Shown one piece after another: positions 8,217 to 16,802 of a stretch of DNA of 63,896 bases. Below the pieces are notes generated by a model. The model was not told where the DNA came from. It ran no database searches and saw only the letters and a list, made by a program, of their open reading frames with translations. Origin of the DNA: Streptomyces griseoluteus (GTDB lineage: Bacteria; Actinomycetota; Actinomycetes; Streptomycetales; Streptomycetaceae); the NCBI GenBank assembly GCA_000717735.1, contig JOBE01000058.1, positions 1-63,896 on the forward strand, in the 5' to 3' direction. Made by a program: the position numbers and the translations under genes. Within the stretch, counting starts at the first letter, position 1. Every line of letters starts with the position of its first letter.

Positions 8217-8629
8217 GAAGAAGTGCCTCCGCATGCGGTCCCGTAATGACTGATCTTGATGTCGAGCACGGCGAGCGTGTCCTGGAGCTCGGTGATCCGG
8301 GAGAGCACGTCCCGCCGGGTGGCCTCCAGGAGCTCCCGGCGCTCCTCGCGGGTGTGGTCGCCCTCCCGTACCAGCTCGGCGTACCGGACCATGTCGGCGA
8401 CCGGCATGCCGGTCAGGCGCAGTTTGCCGACGAAACCCAGCCAGCCCAGGTCCCCTTCGGTGAAGCGGCGCTGGCCCGTGTGCGAACGGTCGACGTGCGG
8501 CATCAGGCCGATGCGCTCGTACCAGCGCAGGGTGTGCGCCGAGAGGCCGGTCAGGGCGGCGACCTCGCTGATGGTGTAGTGCGCCCGGGTTCCGCTCCGA
8601 CCGGCGGCCGTGCTCGCGATCACGCTCAT
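8213..8629 (-). CDS. MerR-family transcriptional regulator
   Basis: A 138-residue regulator. The N-terminal winged helix-turn-helix reads YTISEVAALTGLSAHTLRWYERIGL, followed by a wing and a long coiled-coil dimerisation helix (about 85-125). Only one Cys is visible, near the C terminus (TACGG), so classical metal ligation is unlikely and a small-molecule or redox signal is more plausible. It heads the operon with the aldo/keto reductase and faces the serine hydrolase across a 50-base gap holding a palindrome. Confidence 0.9.
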   Translation of the reverse strand: MSVIASTAAGRSGTRAHYTISEVAALTGLSAHTLRWYERIGLMPHVDRSHTGQRRFTEGDLGWLGFVGKLRLTGMPVADMVRYAELVREGDHTREERRELLEATRRDVLSRITELQDTLAVLDIKISHYGTACGGTSS

Positions 8630-8646
8630 GCCCCCACGCTAAAACG

Positions 8647-8662
8647 TTGGAGTGCACTCGAA
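8647..8662. promoter_or_regulatory. MerR-type operator
   Basis: TTGGAGTGCACTCGAA is a near-perfect palindrome midway between merR and the serine hydrolase. It sits where a MerR protein would bind between widely spaced -35 and -10 boxes. TAGGCT (8668-8673) lies 6 bases before the hydrolase ATG, suggesting a leaderless message for that gene. Confidence 0.6.
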
Positions 8663-8679
8663 GCAAGTAGGCTCGGCCC

Positions 8680-9510
8680 ATGCAGAGCAGCTTGCCGAGC
8701 CTGGCGTCGATCGAGAACTGGCCCGTCCCCACCGCGGCCGCGGCCGTCGTCCGCGCGGACGGCACCCTGGCCGGGTCCCACGGCCCCACCGGACGGCGTT
8801 TCCCGCTCGCCTCGGTCACCAAGCCGCTCGCGGCGTACGCCGTCCTCGTCGCGTACGAGGAGGGGGCGATCGACCTCGACGAGCCGGCCGGGCCCGAGGG
8901 CGCGACCGTCCGCCATCTCCTCGCCCACACCTCGGGGCTCGCCTTCGACGAGAACCGGGTGATGGCCGCGCCCGGCACCCGCCGGATCTACTCCAACACC
9001 GGCTTCGAGGCGCTCGGCGACCATGTCGCCAAGGCGGCCGACATCCCGTTCGCCGAGTACCTGCGGCTGGCGGTCCTGGAGCCGCTCGGCATGACCGCGA
9101 CGAGCCTGGAGGGTTCGCCCGCCAAGGACGCCGTGTCGACCGTGGACGACCTGGTGCGGTTCGCCGCCGAGGTGCAGGCGCCGCGGCTGCTCGACCCGCG
9201 CACCGTCCTCGACGCGATGAGCGTCACGCACCCCGGCCTGACGGGCATCCTGCCCGGTTACGGGCACCAGCGGCCGAACGACTGGGGTCTCGGCTTCGAG
9301 ATCCGCGACGGCAAGTCCCCGCACTGGACGGGCGCCGGTTCCTCGCCGCGCACCTTCGGGCACTTCGGGCAGTCCGGCACCTTCCTGTGGATCGACCCGG
9401 ACGCGCGGGCCGCCTGCGTGGCGCTCACCGACCGGCCCTTCGGGGCGTGGGCGGTCGAGGCCTGGCCGCCGTTCACGGACGCGGTGCTCGCGGACCTGCG
9501 CACGGCCTGA
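8680..9510 (+). CDS. Beta-lactamase-family serine hydrolase
   Basis: A 276-residue class C-like/DD-peptidase fold protein. The active-site SxxK motif is Ser45-Val-Thr-Lys48 (FPLASVTKP), the second motif is YSN (RIYSNTGFE), and GHFGQSGTF near the C terminus stands where the third motif lies. No signal peptide is visible, so it probably acts in the cytoplasm as an esterase-like enzyme rather than a wall enzyme. It is divergent from the MerR operon and may share its operator. Confidence 0.85.
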   Translation: MQSSLPSLASIENWPVPTAAAAVVRADGTLAGSHGPTGRRFPLASVTKPLAAYAVLVAYEEGAIDLDEPAGPEGATVRHLLAHTSGLAFDENRVMAAPGTRRIYSNTGFEALGDHVAKAADIPFAEYLRLAVLEPLGMTATSLEGSPAKDAVSTVDDLVRFAAEVQAPRLLDPRTVLDAMSVTHPGLTGILPGYGHQRPNDWGLGFEIRDGKSPHWTGAGSSPRTFGHFGQSGTFLWIDPDARAACVALTDRPFGAWAVEAWPPFTDAVLADLRTA

Positions 9511-9539
9511 TCCGGCCTGGTCCAAGAGACAGGTCCTAG
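9511..9539. repeat. Diverged end of the CTAG-associated element family
   Basis: The stretch ending in CCAAGAGACAGGTCCTAG resembles the element ends at 27561, 33985-34003 and 47325-47352, which read CCAAACGAGAGGCCCTAG or a close variant. The terminal CTA supplies the TAG stop of the lipoprotein gene on the minus strand. Only one end is recognisable. Confidence 0.45.
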
Positions 9540-10165
9540 TCGTCGCAGCGCGCTGTCGGCAGCAGGCCGTCGGGGCCGCCGACCGACACGTCGACCCGGC
9601 CGGCCGGGTGCTTCGCGTAGGCCGTCGTGCACACCAGCTGGCGGACCGCCGCCTCGGGCAGCTCCTTGACGGGGAAGGGGGCCCTGAGCCGGAACAGCGG
9701 ACGCGCCGAGTCGGTCTTGGCCGGGATCTCGGTGACGCGCGGTACCGGTCCCGCCCCCCGGATCCTGCTCGCCGGCAGGGCGGTGGTGAGGCCCGCCGCG
9801 GTCTCGTTCTCCCTGGGGCCCGCGAGGAGCGCGGCGAGGATCTTGTCGGTGGCGTCCGAGTTGCGCAGGTCGTCCACGGATATCTCGTAGCCCGGGCCGA
9901 ATCCGTCGTAGGGGACCCGGTCGTCCCCCGTACCGTCGGTCGGGGACGAGGGAACGGGGTAGGGAGGGCCGACGTCGCGGGCCACCGGCATCGACCGGCC
10001 GTCGGGGCCGAGGAAGTAGAGCACGATCCGGTCCTCGGGTATCGGCGCGACGACGACGGTCGCGGCCCCGCCCGCCTCGACGACGTCGGTCTCCTGGATG
10101 CCGCACCCGGCGACCGTGCCCAGCAGGGCGGCGGACAGGGCCGCGGCGGCCGTCCGGCGGTTCAC
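9536..10165 (-). CDS. GerMN-domain lipoprotein, third partner of a two-component system
   Basis: A 209-residue lipoprotein starting at GTG 10165, overlapping the kinase stop by 4 bases. A signal peptide ends in the lipobox VAGC (lipidated Cys near residue 21). The body has the GerMN pattern: a strand EDRIVLYFLGPDGRSMPVAR and the helix ILAALLAGPRENETAAGL. GerMN is also found in LpqB, the lipoprotein encoded after MtrA-MtrB in actinobacteria, where it tunes the kinase. By analogy this smaller protein, lacking the LpqB propeller, probably sits outside the membrane and modulates the kinase at 10162-11685. The resemblance to the CseA lipoprotein of the SigE system is in arrangement only. Confidence 0.8.
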   Translation of the reverse strand: MNRRTAAAALSAALLGTVAGCGIQETDVVEAGGAATVVVAPIPEDRIVLYFLGPDGRSMPVARDVGPPYPVPSSPTDGTGDDRVPYDGFGPGYEISVDDLRNSDATDKILAALLAGPRENETAAGLTTALPASRIRGAGPVPRVTEIPAKTDSARPLFRLRAPFPVKELPEAAVRQLVCTTAYAKHPAGRVDVSVGGPDGLLPTARCDD

Positions 10166-11685
10166 AACGGCATCCGTACGGTGAAGACGGCCCCGCCCAC
10201 GGGGTCGTTGGCGGCCGTGACGGTGCCTCCGTGCAGCCGGACGTTCTCCAGCGTGATCGCGAGGCCGAGGCCGCTGCCCGCCGAGCGGGTACGGGCCTGG
10301 TCCGCCTTGAAGAAGCGGTCGAAGACGTGCGGCAGGACGTCCGGGTGGATGCCCGGGCCCCGGTCGGCGACCTCCGTCACGAGCTGGTCCCCTTCCTCGT
10401 ACAGCCGGACCGTCACCGGCGCGCCGCCGTGCCGCAGGGCGTTGCCGACGAGGTTGGCGACGACGACGTCGAAGCGGCGCGGGTCGAGCCGGGCCCTGAT
10501 CCCCTCGGTGAGGTGGGGGACGACCTGGGCCGGGTCGGTCCACCGCCGGTGCTGGAGGGTCTTGCGGACGCAGTCGGCGGCGTCGACCTCGTCCGTGTGG
10601 AGTTCGGCGGCGCGCGCGTCGAAGCGGGAGATCTCCATGAGGTCCTCGACGAGCACGGCGAGCTTGCCGGTCTCCGCGCTGATCAGGCGGACGGCGCGGG
10701 CGGTGTCGCTGTCGAGGCCGCCGGCGTCCTCGTCGAGGACCTCGGTGACGGCGAGCATCCCGGCGAGCGGGGTGCGCAGTTCGTGCGAGACGTCGGAGGC
10801 GAAGCGGCGGGCGCGGACCTCGGCGTTGCGGAGTTCCGCGACGGAACGTTCCAGCTCGGCGGCGGACTCGTTGAACGTCCGTGCGAGGTCGGAGAGTTCG
10901 TCCCTCCCCTTGGCGTGGATACGGGTGTCGAGCCGGCCGCGGCCCATGCTGTGGGCCGCCCGGCGCAGCTCCCGTACGGGCCGGAGGACACCGCGTGCGG
11001 CGATCAGCGCGGGGATGAGGGCGACGGCGAGGGCGGGGAGGGCTCCGTCGCGGGCGGCCATGACCATGGCCTCCACGTTGGCCTCCTCCGCGCGGAGGTC
11101 CATCACGGCATAGAACACGAGGCCGGTGCGCTGGGGCGGGCCGTCGGCCGAGCGGGCGTGGAAGACGGCGGGGACGGCGATGGTGAGGTACGGGGTGCCG
11201 CCCTTGACCACCCGCTGGAAACTGCCGTGCTGGAGGGTCTCGTCGGCGGCGCGGGCCCGCAGCTCCGGGGTGATGACGGAGGAGGTGGGCCGGTCGGTGG
11301 AGGAGACGCGCAGGGTGCCGTACTCGGCGTAGACGCGCCACGGGTGGGGCTTGCCCTGGCGGGCGATCCGCATGAGGGAGTCCCGCAGGCTGTCCTGCAC
11401 GACGGGCAGATCGGTGCTGAGGGCCTCGACCTGCTCGCGGAAGGCGGACACGGCGGTGTCCTGGGCCTGTTCCAGGATGGCGTTGCGGGCGGCCCGGTAG
11501 GTGAGGGCGGCGGTGGTGCCGCAGCCGACGGCGGCGACCAGCAGGAAGGCGAGGACGAGCCGGGTGCGGAGCCCGAAGGGGTGCGGGCGCAGGCTCGGGC
11601 CGCGGGCCCTGCGCCGCGTGGCGCGGCCCGCTGCTTCCGTCTCGTGCCGTCCGGCGTCCGGTTCGGGTCCTACGCAGGTCTTCAC
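10162..11685 (-). CDS. Sensor histidine kinase (HAMP-HisKA-HATPase)
   Basis: A 507-residue kinase. After a basic tail come a membrane segment (about 42-62), an extracytoplasmic sensor of about 150 residues, a second segment (about 210-232), a HAMP linker, the H box FASDVSHELRTPLAG with His301, an N box (VANLVGNALRHG), DRGPGIH, and the G box SAGSGLGLAI. It overlaps the regulator stop by ATGA and is itself overlapped by the lipoprotein gene, so all three are made together. The sensor sits at the wall, in keeping with the MurJ and FemX genes upstream on the same strand. Confidence 0.92.
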   Translation of the reverse strand: MKTCVGPEPDAGRHETEAAGRATRRRARGPSLRPHPFGLRTRLVLAFLLVAAVGCGTTAALTYRAARNAILEQAQDTAVSAFREQVEALSTDLPVVQDSLRDSLMRIARQGKPHPWRVYAEYGTLRVSSTDRPTSSVITPELRARAADETLQHGSFQRVVKGGTPYLTIAVPAVFHARSADGPPQRTGLVFYAVMDLRAEEANVEAMVMAARDGALPALAVALIPALIAARGVLRPVRELRRAAHSMGRGRLDTRIHAKGRDELSDLARTFNESAAELERSVAELRNAEVRARRFASDVSHELRTPLAGMLAVTEVLDEDAGGLDSDTARAVRLISAETGKLAVLVEDLMEISRFDARAAELHTDEVDAADCVRKTLQHRRWTDPAQVVPHLTEGIRARLDPRRFDVVVANLVGNALRHGGAPVTVRLYEEGDQLVTEVADRGPGIHPDVLPHVFDRFFKADQARTRSAGSGLGLAITLENVRLHGGTVTAANDPVGGAVFTVRMPL

Positions 11686-12365
11686 AGCGGTCCGAAGCGG
11701 TAGCCGAAGCCCCGCAGGGTCTGGATGTAGCGGGGTTCGCCCGGGGTGTCCTCGATCTTGTTCCGCAGCCGGCGGACGCAGGCGTCGACCAGTCGGGCGT
11801 CGCCGTGGTAGCTGTGCTCCCAGACGTGTTCGAGGAGCTGCTGCCGGCTGAAGACCTGCTCGGGCGCGGCCGAGAGGTGCAGAAGGAGCTTCATCTCGGA
11901 GGGGGCGAGGGCGATGCGCTCACCCGCCTTGGCGACGGTGAGGCCGGCCCGGTCGACGGCCAGTTCGCCGTGGAACTCGACGGCGGAGCGGCTGCCGCCG
12001 GGCTCCTCGATGCGGCGGAGCACGGCGCGTATCCGGGCCTCGATGACCTCGGTGCGGGCGGGCTTGACGATGTAGTCGTCGGCCCCGGCCTCCAGGCCTA
12101 TGACGATGTCGAAGTCGTCGCCGCGGGCGGTCAGCATGATGATCGGCAGCTGGCTGCTCTCGCGGACGCGGTGGCAGACCTGGACGCCGTTCATGCCGGG
12201 CAGCATCAGGTCGAGCAGCAGCAGGTCCGGGCGGAAGTCCGCGAGCGCTTCGAGCCCGTCCTCTCCGGTGGCCGCGGTCCGCACCTCGTGCCCGCGGCGG
12301 CGCAGGCCGAGTTCGACGCCCTCCCGGACGGAGGGGTCGTCTTCTATGAGGAGCACGCGGGGCAT
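11682..12365 (-). CDS. OmpR/PhoB-family response regulator (AfsQ1-like)
   Basis: A 227-residue regulator. The receiver has LIEDD, phospho-acceptor Asp52 (LLLLDLMLPG) and Lys in IVKPA. The C-terminal winged helix is typical (VDACVRRLRNKIED, RGFGYRF). By general resemblance, and from memory of the family, it is closest to the AfsQ1/CseB type; orthology is not proven. It starts 52 bases after the murJ stop on the same strand and could be transcribed with the MurJ-FemX pair, while a separate promoter in the gap cannot be excluded. Confidence 0.92.
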   Translation of the reverse strand: MPRVLLIEDDPSVREGVELGLRRRGHEVRTAATGEDGLEALADFRPDLLLLDLMLPGMNGVQVCHRVRESSQLPIIMLTARGDDFDIVIGLEAGADDYIVKPARTEVIEARIRAVLRRIEEPGGSRSAVEFHGELAVDRAGLTVAKAGERIALAPSEMKLLLHLSAAPEQVFSRQQLLEHVWEHSYHGDARLVDACVRRLRNKIEDTPGEPRYIQTLRGFGYRFGPL

Positions 12366-12417
12366 CTGTGGAGTATCCCAAGGTCGGTGCGGGGTGTGTC
12401 GCGGGGGCGGGTGTCCG

Positions 12418-14085
12418 TCACCGGCGGCGGAGGGCGCGGAGGCGGCCGGAGCCCACCGCGAGGAGGGTCCGGACCTCGGTGAGGCGGAGCGGCCGGGCGA
12501 GGACGGCGAAGGCCCCGAGGACGGTCAGCGCCCCGGCGACGCCCGCGGGCACCGCTCCTGCGGGACCCGTGAGGTCGGTGACGAGGAGCCCGTAACCGGC
12601 GGCGGGCACGGCCGCGAGCAGCAGCCTTACGAGGCCCGGGAGCGCGCCGCCCTCGGACGGGGTCCCAGCGCCCGCGGACGGGGTCCCGCCGAGCCGGCGC
12701 CGCAGCACGTACGCCGTGAGCGCCCAGCCCGCCCACAGGGCCAGCGAGTACCCGGCCGCCATGCCCGCGACGGCCCACCGGGTGGGCAGGTAGTGGTAGG
12801 CGGCGAAGGAGAGCGCCGCGTTGAGACCGGCGATCACCAGGTTGAGAAGGAAGGGGGTGCGGGTGTCGCGGAGGGCGTAGAACGCGCGCGTGCACACGTA
12901 CTGGCCGGACAGGGCGACGAGGCCGGGCGCGAAGGCCATCAGGATCCAGGCCATCGCGCGGACGTCGTCGGCGCTGGTCGCCCCGTACCGGAAGACCACC
13001 GTCATCAGCGGTACGGCGAGCGCGAGGAGGGCGCAGGCGGCGGGGACGACCGCCGCCGCGCTGGTCCGCAGCGCGTACGAGACGTCCCGCCGGACGCCGG
13101 CGAGGTCTCCGTCGGCGGCGGCGCCGCTCATCCGGGGCAGCAGCGCGGTGACGAGGGACACGGTGATGATGCCGTGCGGGACGGTCCACAGCAGATAGGC
13201 GTTGTTGTACGCGGCGAGACCCGAGCCGCCGCCGACGCCGGGTCCTGAGCCCGCCGAGGTGGCGAGCAGGGTGGTCACCCAGTACGCGCCCTGGTTGGTG
13301 AGGACGAGCAGCACCAGCCAGCCGGCCGAGCGCAGCGGTGCCGCGAGTCCGCTGCCGCGCCAGTCGAGGCGGGGCCGCCAGCGGAAGCCGGCGGAGCGCA
13401 GCGAGGGCAGGAGCGCGAGGGCCTGGAGGGCGATGCCGGCGGTGGTGCCCCAGCCGAGCAGGGCGGTCTCGCCGGGGGTGAGGGTGCCGCCGTCGCTGAC
13501 GACGAGGAAGAGGCCGAAGACGGCGACGACGACGACGTTGTTGAGGACGGGGGTCCACATCATGGCGCCGAACCGGCCGCGGGCGTTGAGGACCTGGCCG
13601 AGGAGGGTGAAGAGCCCGAGGAAGAGGATCTGCGGGAGGCACGCGCGCGCGAAGGCCACGGTCATCTCGCGCCGCTCGCCCGCGTAGTCGGTGTACAGGT
13701 CGACGATGAGCGGCGCGGCGAGGACCGCGGCCGCCGTGAGGACGGTGAGGGCGAGCGCGCAGAGGGTGAGGAGCCGGTCGGTGTAGGCGACGCCGCCGTC
13801 CTCGTGCTCCTTGGCGGCCTTGACGAGTTCGGGGACGAAGACGGCGTTGAGGGCGCCGCCGAGGAGCAGCATGTAGACGATGGTGGGGACGGAGTTGCCG
13901 ACCGCGTAGCCGTCGGCGACGTAGCCCGCACCGAGCGCGGCGGCGACGACGGCGGCCCGGACGAAGCCGGTCGCGCGGGAGACGAGCGACCCGGCGGCCA
14001 TCAGGGCTCCGCTGCGGAGCGCGGACGGCGCGGCCTTCGGCTTCTCGGGGCGGTCGGCGGTGAGCGTGGCGGCGGCGCTCGTCAT
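12418..14085 (-). CDS. murJ: MurJ-family lipid II flippase
   Basis: A 555-residue protein with about 14 membrane segments and the MVF/MurJ signature near the start (SGALMAAGSLVSRATGFVRA), plus charged residues in the early segments and the GRFGAMMWTPVLNN loop. MurJ proteins export lipid II for wall synthesis. It starts inside the end of the femX-like gene (ATGA overlap). Streptomyces encode more than one MurJ homologue, so this may be an accessory or condition-specific paralogue rather than the essential copy. Coupling to a FemX-like ligase and probably to a sensor system supports a role in envelope remodelling under stress. It lacks the kinase-like C-terminal extension of mycobacterial MviN. 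Confidence 0.85.
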   Translation of the reverse strand: MTSAAATLTADRPEKPKAAPSALRSGALMAAGSLVSRATGFVRAAVVAAALGAGYVADGYAVGNSVPTIVYMLLLGGALNAVFVPELVKAAKEHEDGGVAYTDRLLTLCALALTVLTAAAVLAAPLIVDLYTDYAGERREMTVAFARACLPQILFLGLFTLLGQVLNARGRFGAMMWTPVLNNVVVVAVFGLFLVVSDGGTLTPGETALLGWGTTAGIALQALALLPSLRSAGFRWRPRLDWRGSGLAAPLRSAGWLVLLVLTNQGAYWVTTLLATSAGSGPGVGGGSGLAAYNNAYLLWTVPHGIITVSLVTALLPRMSGAAADGDLAGVRRDVSYALRTSAAAVVPAACALLALAVPLMTVVFRYGATSADDVRAMAWILMAFAPGLVALSGQYVCTRAFYALRDTRTPFLLNLVIAGLNAALSFAAYHYLPTRWAVAGMAAGYSLALWAGWALTAYVLRRRLGGTPSAGAGTPSEGGALPGLVRLLLAAVPAAGYGLLVTDLTGPAGAVPAGVAGALTVLGAFAVLARPLRLTEVRTLLAVGSGRLRALRRR

Positions 14086-15269
14086 CGGCGGGCCATGTAG
14101 GCCGTGAAGGCCCGGTACAACGCGTGGTTGGTCGTGCCCTGCATCGGTGTCTCCCACTCCCCCAGCGTCTCGACGACCTGTCCGCCCGTGCCGAGCTTCC
14201 AGCGCAGGAGCCCGTGGGCGCGGTCGCCCGGATCGAGGGTGGAGGGTACCCCGCGCAGGTCGTAGACGGCGGCGCCGAGGGCGTGGGCGTCGAGCAGCAT
14301 GCGCCACTGGAGGGCGTTGGAGGGGCGGACCTCGCGCCGGTGGTCGGCGGAGGCGCCGGTCTGGTACCAGACGCGGCCGCCGACGGTGACCATGGTGTGG
14401 GCGGCGAGGATCTCGCCCTCGTGGCGGGCGAGGTAGAGCTTCATGCGGCCGGGGTGCTCGGCGTTGAGGACGGCGTACTGGCGCTCGTAGTACGCGAGGG
14501 AGCGGCCGAGCCGGAAGCCGTCGCGCTCCTCGGTGATGCGGAGCAGCCGGTAGAACTCGGGCAGGTCGGCGGCGGACCCGAGGGTGATCTCGACGCCGGA
14601 CTTGCGGGCCTTGCGGACGTTGCGCCGCCATTCCTGGTTGAGGCCGGTCCACAGGTCGTCGGGGGTGCGTCCGGTGAGCGGGACCTGGAAGACGTGCCGG
14701 GGCTGGGCGTCGGCGCCGTCCTCGGACTCTCCGCCGCAGCGCCGCCAGCCGCGGGCCCGCAGGCGTTCGGCGACGACGGTGCCGAGCGGGTCGACCTCGT
14801 CGGCGAGTACGTCGGCGAGGCGGCGGCCCGGTCCGGTGCCGGCCTTGACGGTGGCGGCGCTCCACCGGCGGTGGGCGGGCCCGGGGCCGATGCGCACGGC
14901 GAAGGCGCCGGAGGCGCGCAGATGGCCGAGGAGCGGGGAGAGCCAGCCGTCGACGTCGGGGTCGGCCCAGTCGGCGACGGGTCCTTCGGGCAGGTAGGCG
15001 AAGTACTTGCGGGTGCCGGGGAAGGGCCGCAGGAGGACGAGGGCGACGCCGGTCAGCTCACCGGACTCCGTCCCCCAGCCGACCAGTTGGTGGCTCCAGC
15101 CGTCCTTCACCTGGGCCCAGGAGGGGACTTGGAGGAAGCTGGGCCCGTCCGCGCCGGTTCGGGACGCCAGGAAGGCGCGGTAGACCTCGGGGGTCACGGG
15201 GCCGAGTCCGACCGGTCCCGCGGGGGCGCGGCGGTCGGTGGGTGCGGCCGTCACGAGCAGCGCTGACAC
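14082..15269 (-). CDS. FemABX-family peptidyltransferase (lipid II:glycine ligase-like)
   Basis: A 395-residue protein starting at GTG 15269 with AGGAGG 8 bases upstream. It has two GNAT-like lobes. The second carries the family pattern EWRRNVRKARKSGVEI, a helix with LLRITEERDGF, and the closing block YDLRGVPSTLDPGDRAHGLLRWK. Fem enzymes use aminoacyl-tRNA to add the interpeptide bridge residue; in Streptomyces the bridge is a single glycine. It lacks the coiled-coil arm of staphylococcal FemA. It is the first gene of the operon with murJ and is divergent from an L,D-transpeptidase, so three wall-building steps meet here. Confidence 0.85.
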   Translation of the reverse strand: MSALLVTAAPTDRRAPAGPVGLGPVTPEVYRAFLASRTGADGPSFLQVPSWAQVKDGWSHQLVGWGTESGELTGVALVLLRPFPGTRKYFAYLPEGPVADWADPDVDGWLSPLLGHLRASGAFAVRIGPGPAHRRWSAATVKAGTGPGRRLADVLADEVDPLGTVVAERLRARGWRRCGGESEDGADAQPRHVFQVPLTGRTPDDLWTGLNQEWRRNVRKARKSGVEITLGSAADLPEFYRLLRITEERDGFRLGRSLAYYERQYAVLNAEHPGRMKLYLARHEGEILAAHTMVTVGGRVWYQTGASADHRREVRPSNALQWRMLLDAHALGAAVYDLRGVPSTLDPGDRAHGLLRWKLGTGGQVVETLGEWETPMQGTTNHALYRAFTAYMARR

Positions 15270-15478
15270 AACGGGAGCCTCCTTGTTCCGCCCCTCGGTG
15301 GTGGGGCGCACAGCAGGCTCACAGCCGAATTCGACGGGTGCGCGCGGTGTTTGTGACCGGACGATGACCGTTGTGCCGCAGCCCTTGTCACATGCGCCGC
15401 GGGCGGCTTCCGCGCATCGGGGGCGACTTACAGTCCAGAACATCCCACCTCGACTCCTCACCACCGCGGAGGTCTTCC
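15270..15478. promoter_or_regulatory. Divergent promoter region between femX-like and L,D-transpeptidase genes
   Basis: A 209-base region holding the ribosome sites of both genes (AGGAGG before GTG 15269 on the minus strand, GGAGG before GTG 15479 on the plus strand). It must carry promoters in both directions. I see no convincing palindromic operator in it. Confidence 0.5.
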
Positions 15479-16651
15479 GTGCCGCTCATACGCACACCCC
15501 GTCCCGTTCTCGCGGCGGTCGCGCTGACCGTCTCCCTCACCGCCTGCACGGCGCAGGCGGCGAACGACCCGGCGGGGTCCGGGGCCCCCGCGTCGAAGAC
15601 CCCGCCGGCGAAGGTGACCGTCGTAAACCCGGCGGCCGGCCGGCCGGTGACCGTGACCGTCACGGGCGGCACGATCGCCGGGGTGAAGGTCGTCGACGCG
15701 GACGGCGGGGCCCTCACCGGCCGTACGGGGACGGGCGGGGCGCGCTGGACGTCGGACCGCAAGGCGGTGCCGGGCTCCTCGTACACGGTGGAGGTGACGT
15801 CCCGCACGGCCGACGGCAGGGAGGCGGCGACGTACCGGTCCTCCTTCACCACCCCGGAGGCCGCTCAGGTCAACAAGCTGACCCTGGCCCCCGGCAAGAA
15901 CTCCACCGTCGGCATCGCCCACCCCCTCTCGATCGTCTTCGACCTGCCGGTGACGCGGAAGGCGGACGTGGAGCGGCAGTTGAAGGTGACCACGTCGAAC
16001 GCCACCGAGGGCTCCTGGGGCTGGGTCAAGGACTACTCGGGCCGCGACAGGGCGGACTGGCGGCCCAGGGAGTACTGGAAGCCCGGCACGAAGGTCACCC
16101 TCGAAGCGGATCTGAACGGCACGGACTCGGGCGGCGGCTGGTTCGTGCGGGACTACCGCACCGGCTTCACGGTCGGCGCCGCGCAGGTCGTCAAGGTCGA
16201 CCTGGACCGCCGGAAGCTGACCCTGAACCGGGACGGCAGGACCGTCCGGACGATCCCCGTCTCCGGCGGCACCCCGGGCGGCGACAAGCGGTCCTGGCGG
16301 GGCACGGCCGTGCTGATGGCGAAGGAGGGCACCATCAACATGAACTCCGAGACGGTCGGGCTCGGGGACGCGTACGACAAGATGGTCGACTACTCGATGC
16401 GGCTGACCTGGTCGGGCATGTACGCGCACGCGGCCCCGTGGAACGCGGCGTACTTCGGTCGCGCCAACAAGAGCTCGGGGTGCATCGGGATGAGCGACGA
16501 GAACGCGGCGGCGTTCTATGCCGCGGTGAATGTCGGGGATCCCTTCGAGATCAGCGGTCGGGACACGAAGGGCACGGTCGCGGAAGGCAACGGGTACGGG
16601 GCGTGGAACCTGAGCTGGGAGCAGTGGAAGGCGAAGAGCGCGGTGGGCTGA
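15479..16651 (+). CDS. L,D-transpeptidase lipoprotein (Ig-like domains + YkuD)
   Basis: A 390-residue lipoprotein. GTG 15479 follows GGAGG by 6-7 bases. The lipobox is LTAC with lipidated Cys23. Residues about 40-240 are two Ig-like domains, as in mycobacterial LdtMt2-type enzymes. The C-terminal YkuD domain has His317 (MYAHAAPWN) and nucleophile Cys335 in SSGCIGMSDENA, followed by a Trp-rich tail. It makes 3-3 crosslinks between diaminopimelate residues on the outer face of the membrane and is naturally resistant to most penicillins. It is divergent from the femX-murJ-regulator operon. Confidence 0.93.
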   Translation: MPLIRTPRPVLAAVALTVSLTACTAQAANDPAGSGAPASKTPPAKVTVVNPAAGRPVTVTVTGGTIAGVKVVDADGGALTGRTGTGGARWTSDRKAVPGSSYTVEVTSRTADGREAATYRSSFTTPEAAQVNKLTLAPGKNSTVGIAHPLSIVFDLPVTRKADVERQLKVTTSNATEGSWGWVKDYSGRDRADWRPREYWKPGTKVTLEADLNGTDSGGGWFVRDYRTGFTVGAAQVVKVDLDRRKLTLNRDGRTVRTIPVSGGTPGGDKRSWRGTAVLMAKEGTINMNSETVGLGDAYDKMVDYSMRLTWSGMYAHAAPWNAAYFGRANKSSGCIGMSDENAAAFYAAVNVGDPFEISGRDTKGTVAEGNGYGAWNLSWEQWKAKSAVG

Positions 16652-16705
16652 GGTCGGCGCAGGGAGCGGAGGCGCCCGCCCAGGGCGCCGTCCCGTGTGC
16701 CCACC

Positions 16706-16746
16706 CTCCCCCGAGCTCTCGGCTTCGCCCGAGCAGGGGACCCCCA
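16706..16746. repeat. Interspersed palindromic repeat, copy 1
   Basis: A 41-base unit reading CTCCCCCGAGCTCTCGG then TTCGCCCGAGCAGGGG, ending in ACCCCCA. It can fold into a long hairpin in the convergent gap between the transpeptidase and pirin genes. A closely related 43-base copy lies inside fabH at 20415-20457. The remaining bases of 16652-16802 hold no gene. Confidence 0.8.
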
Positions 16747-16802
16747 TCGCCCTGCGGGACGATTGCCCACACGGAGGGGGCGCCGACAGTCCCCACGGGG
16801 GC

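Noticed and set aside
9536..12365. Naming the regulator and kinase AfsQ1/AfsQ2 or CseB/CseC
   Set aside because: Gene order (regulator, kinase, GerMN lipoprotein, with no sigma factor gene) differs from both, and similarity is at family level only.
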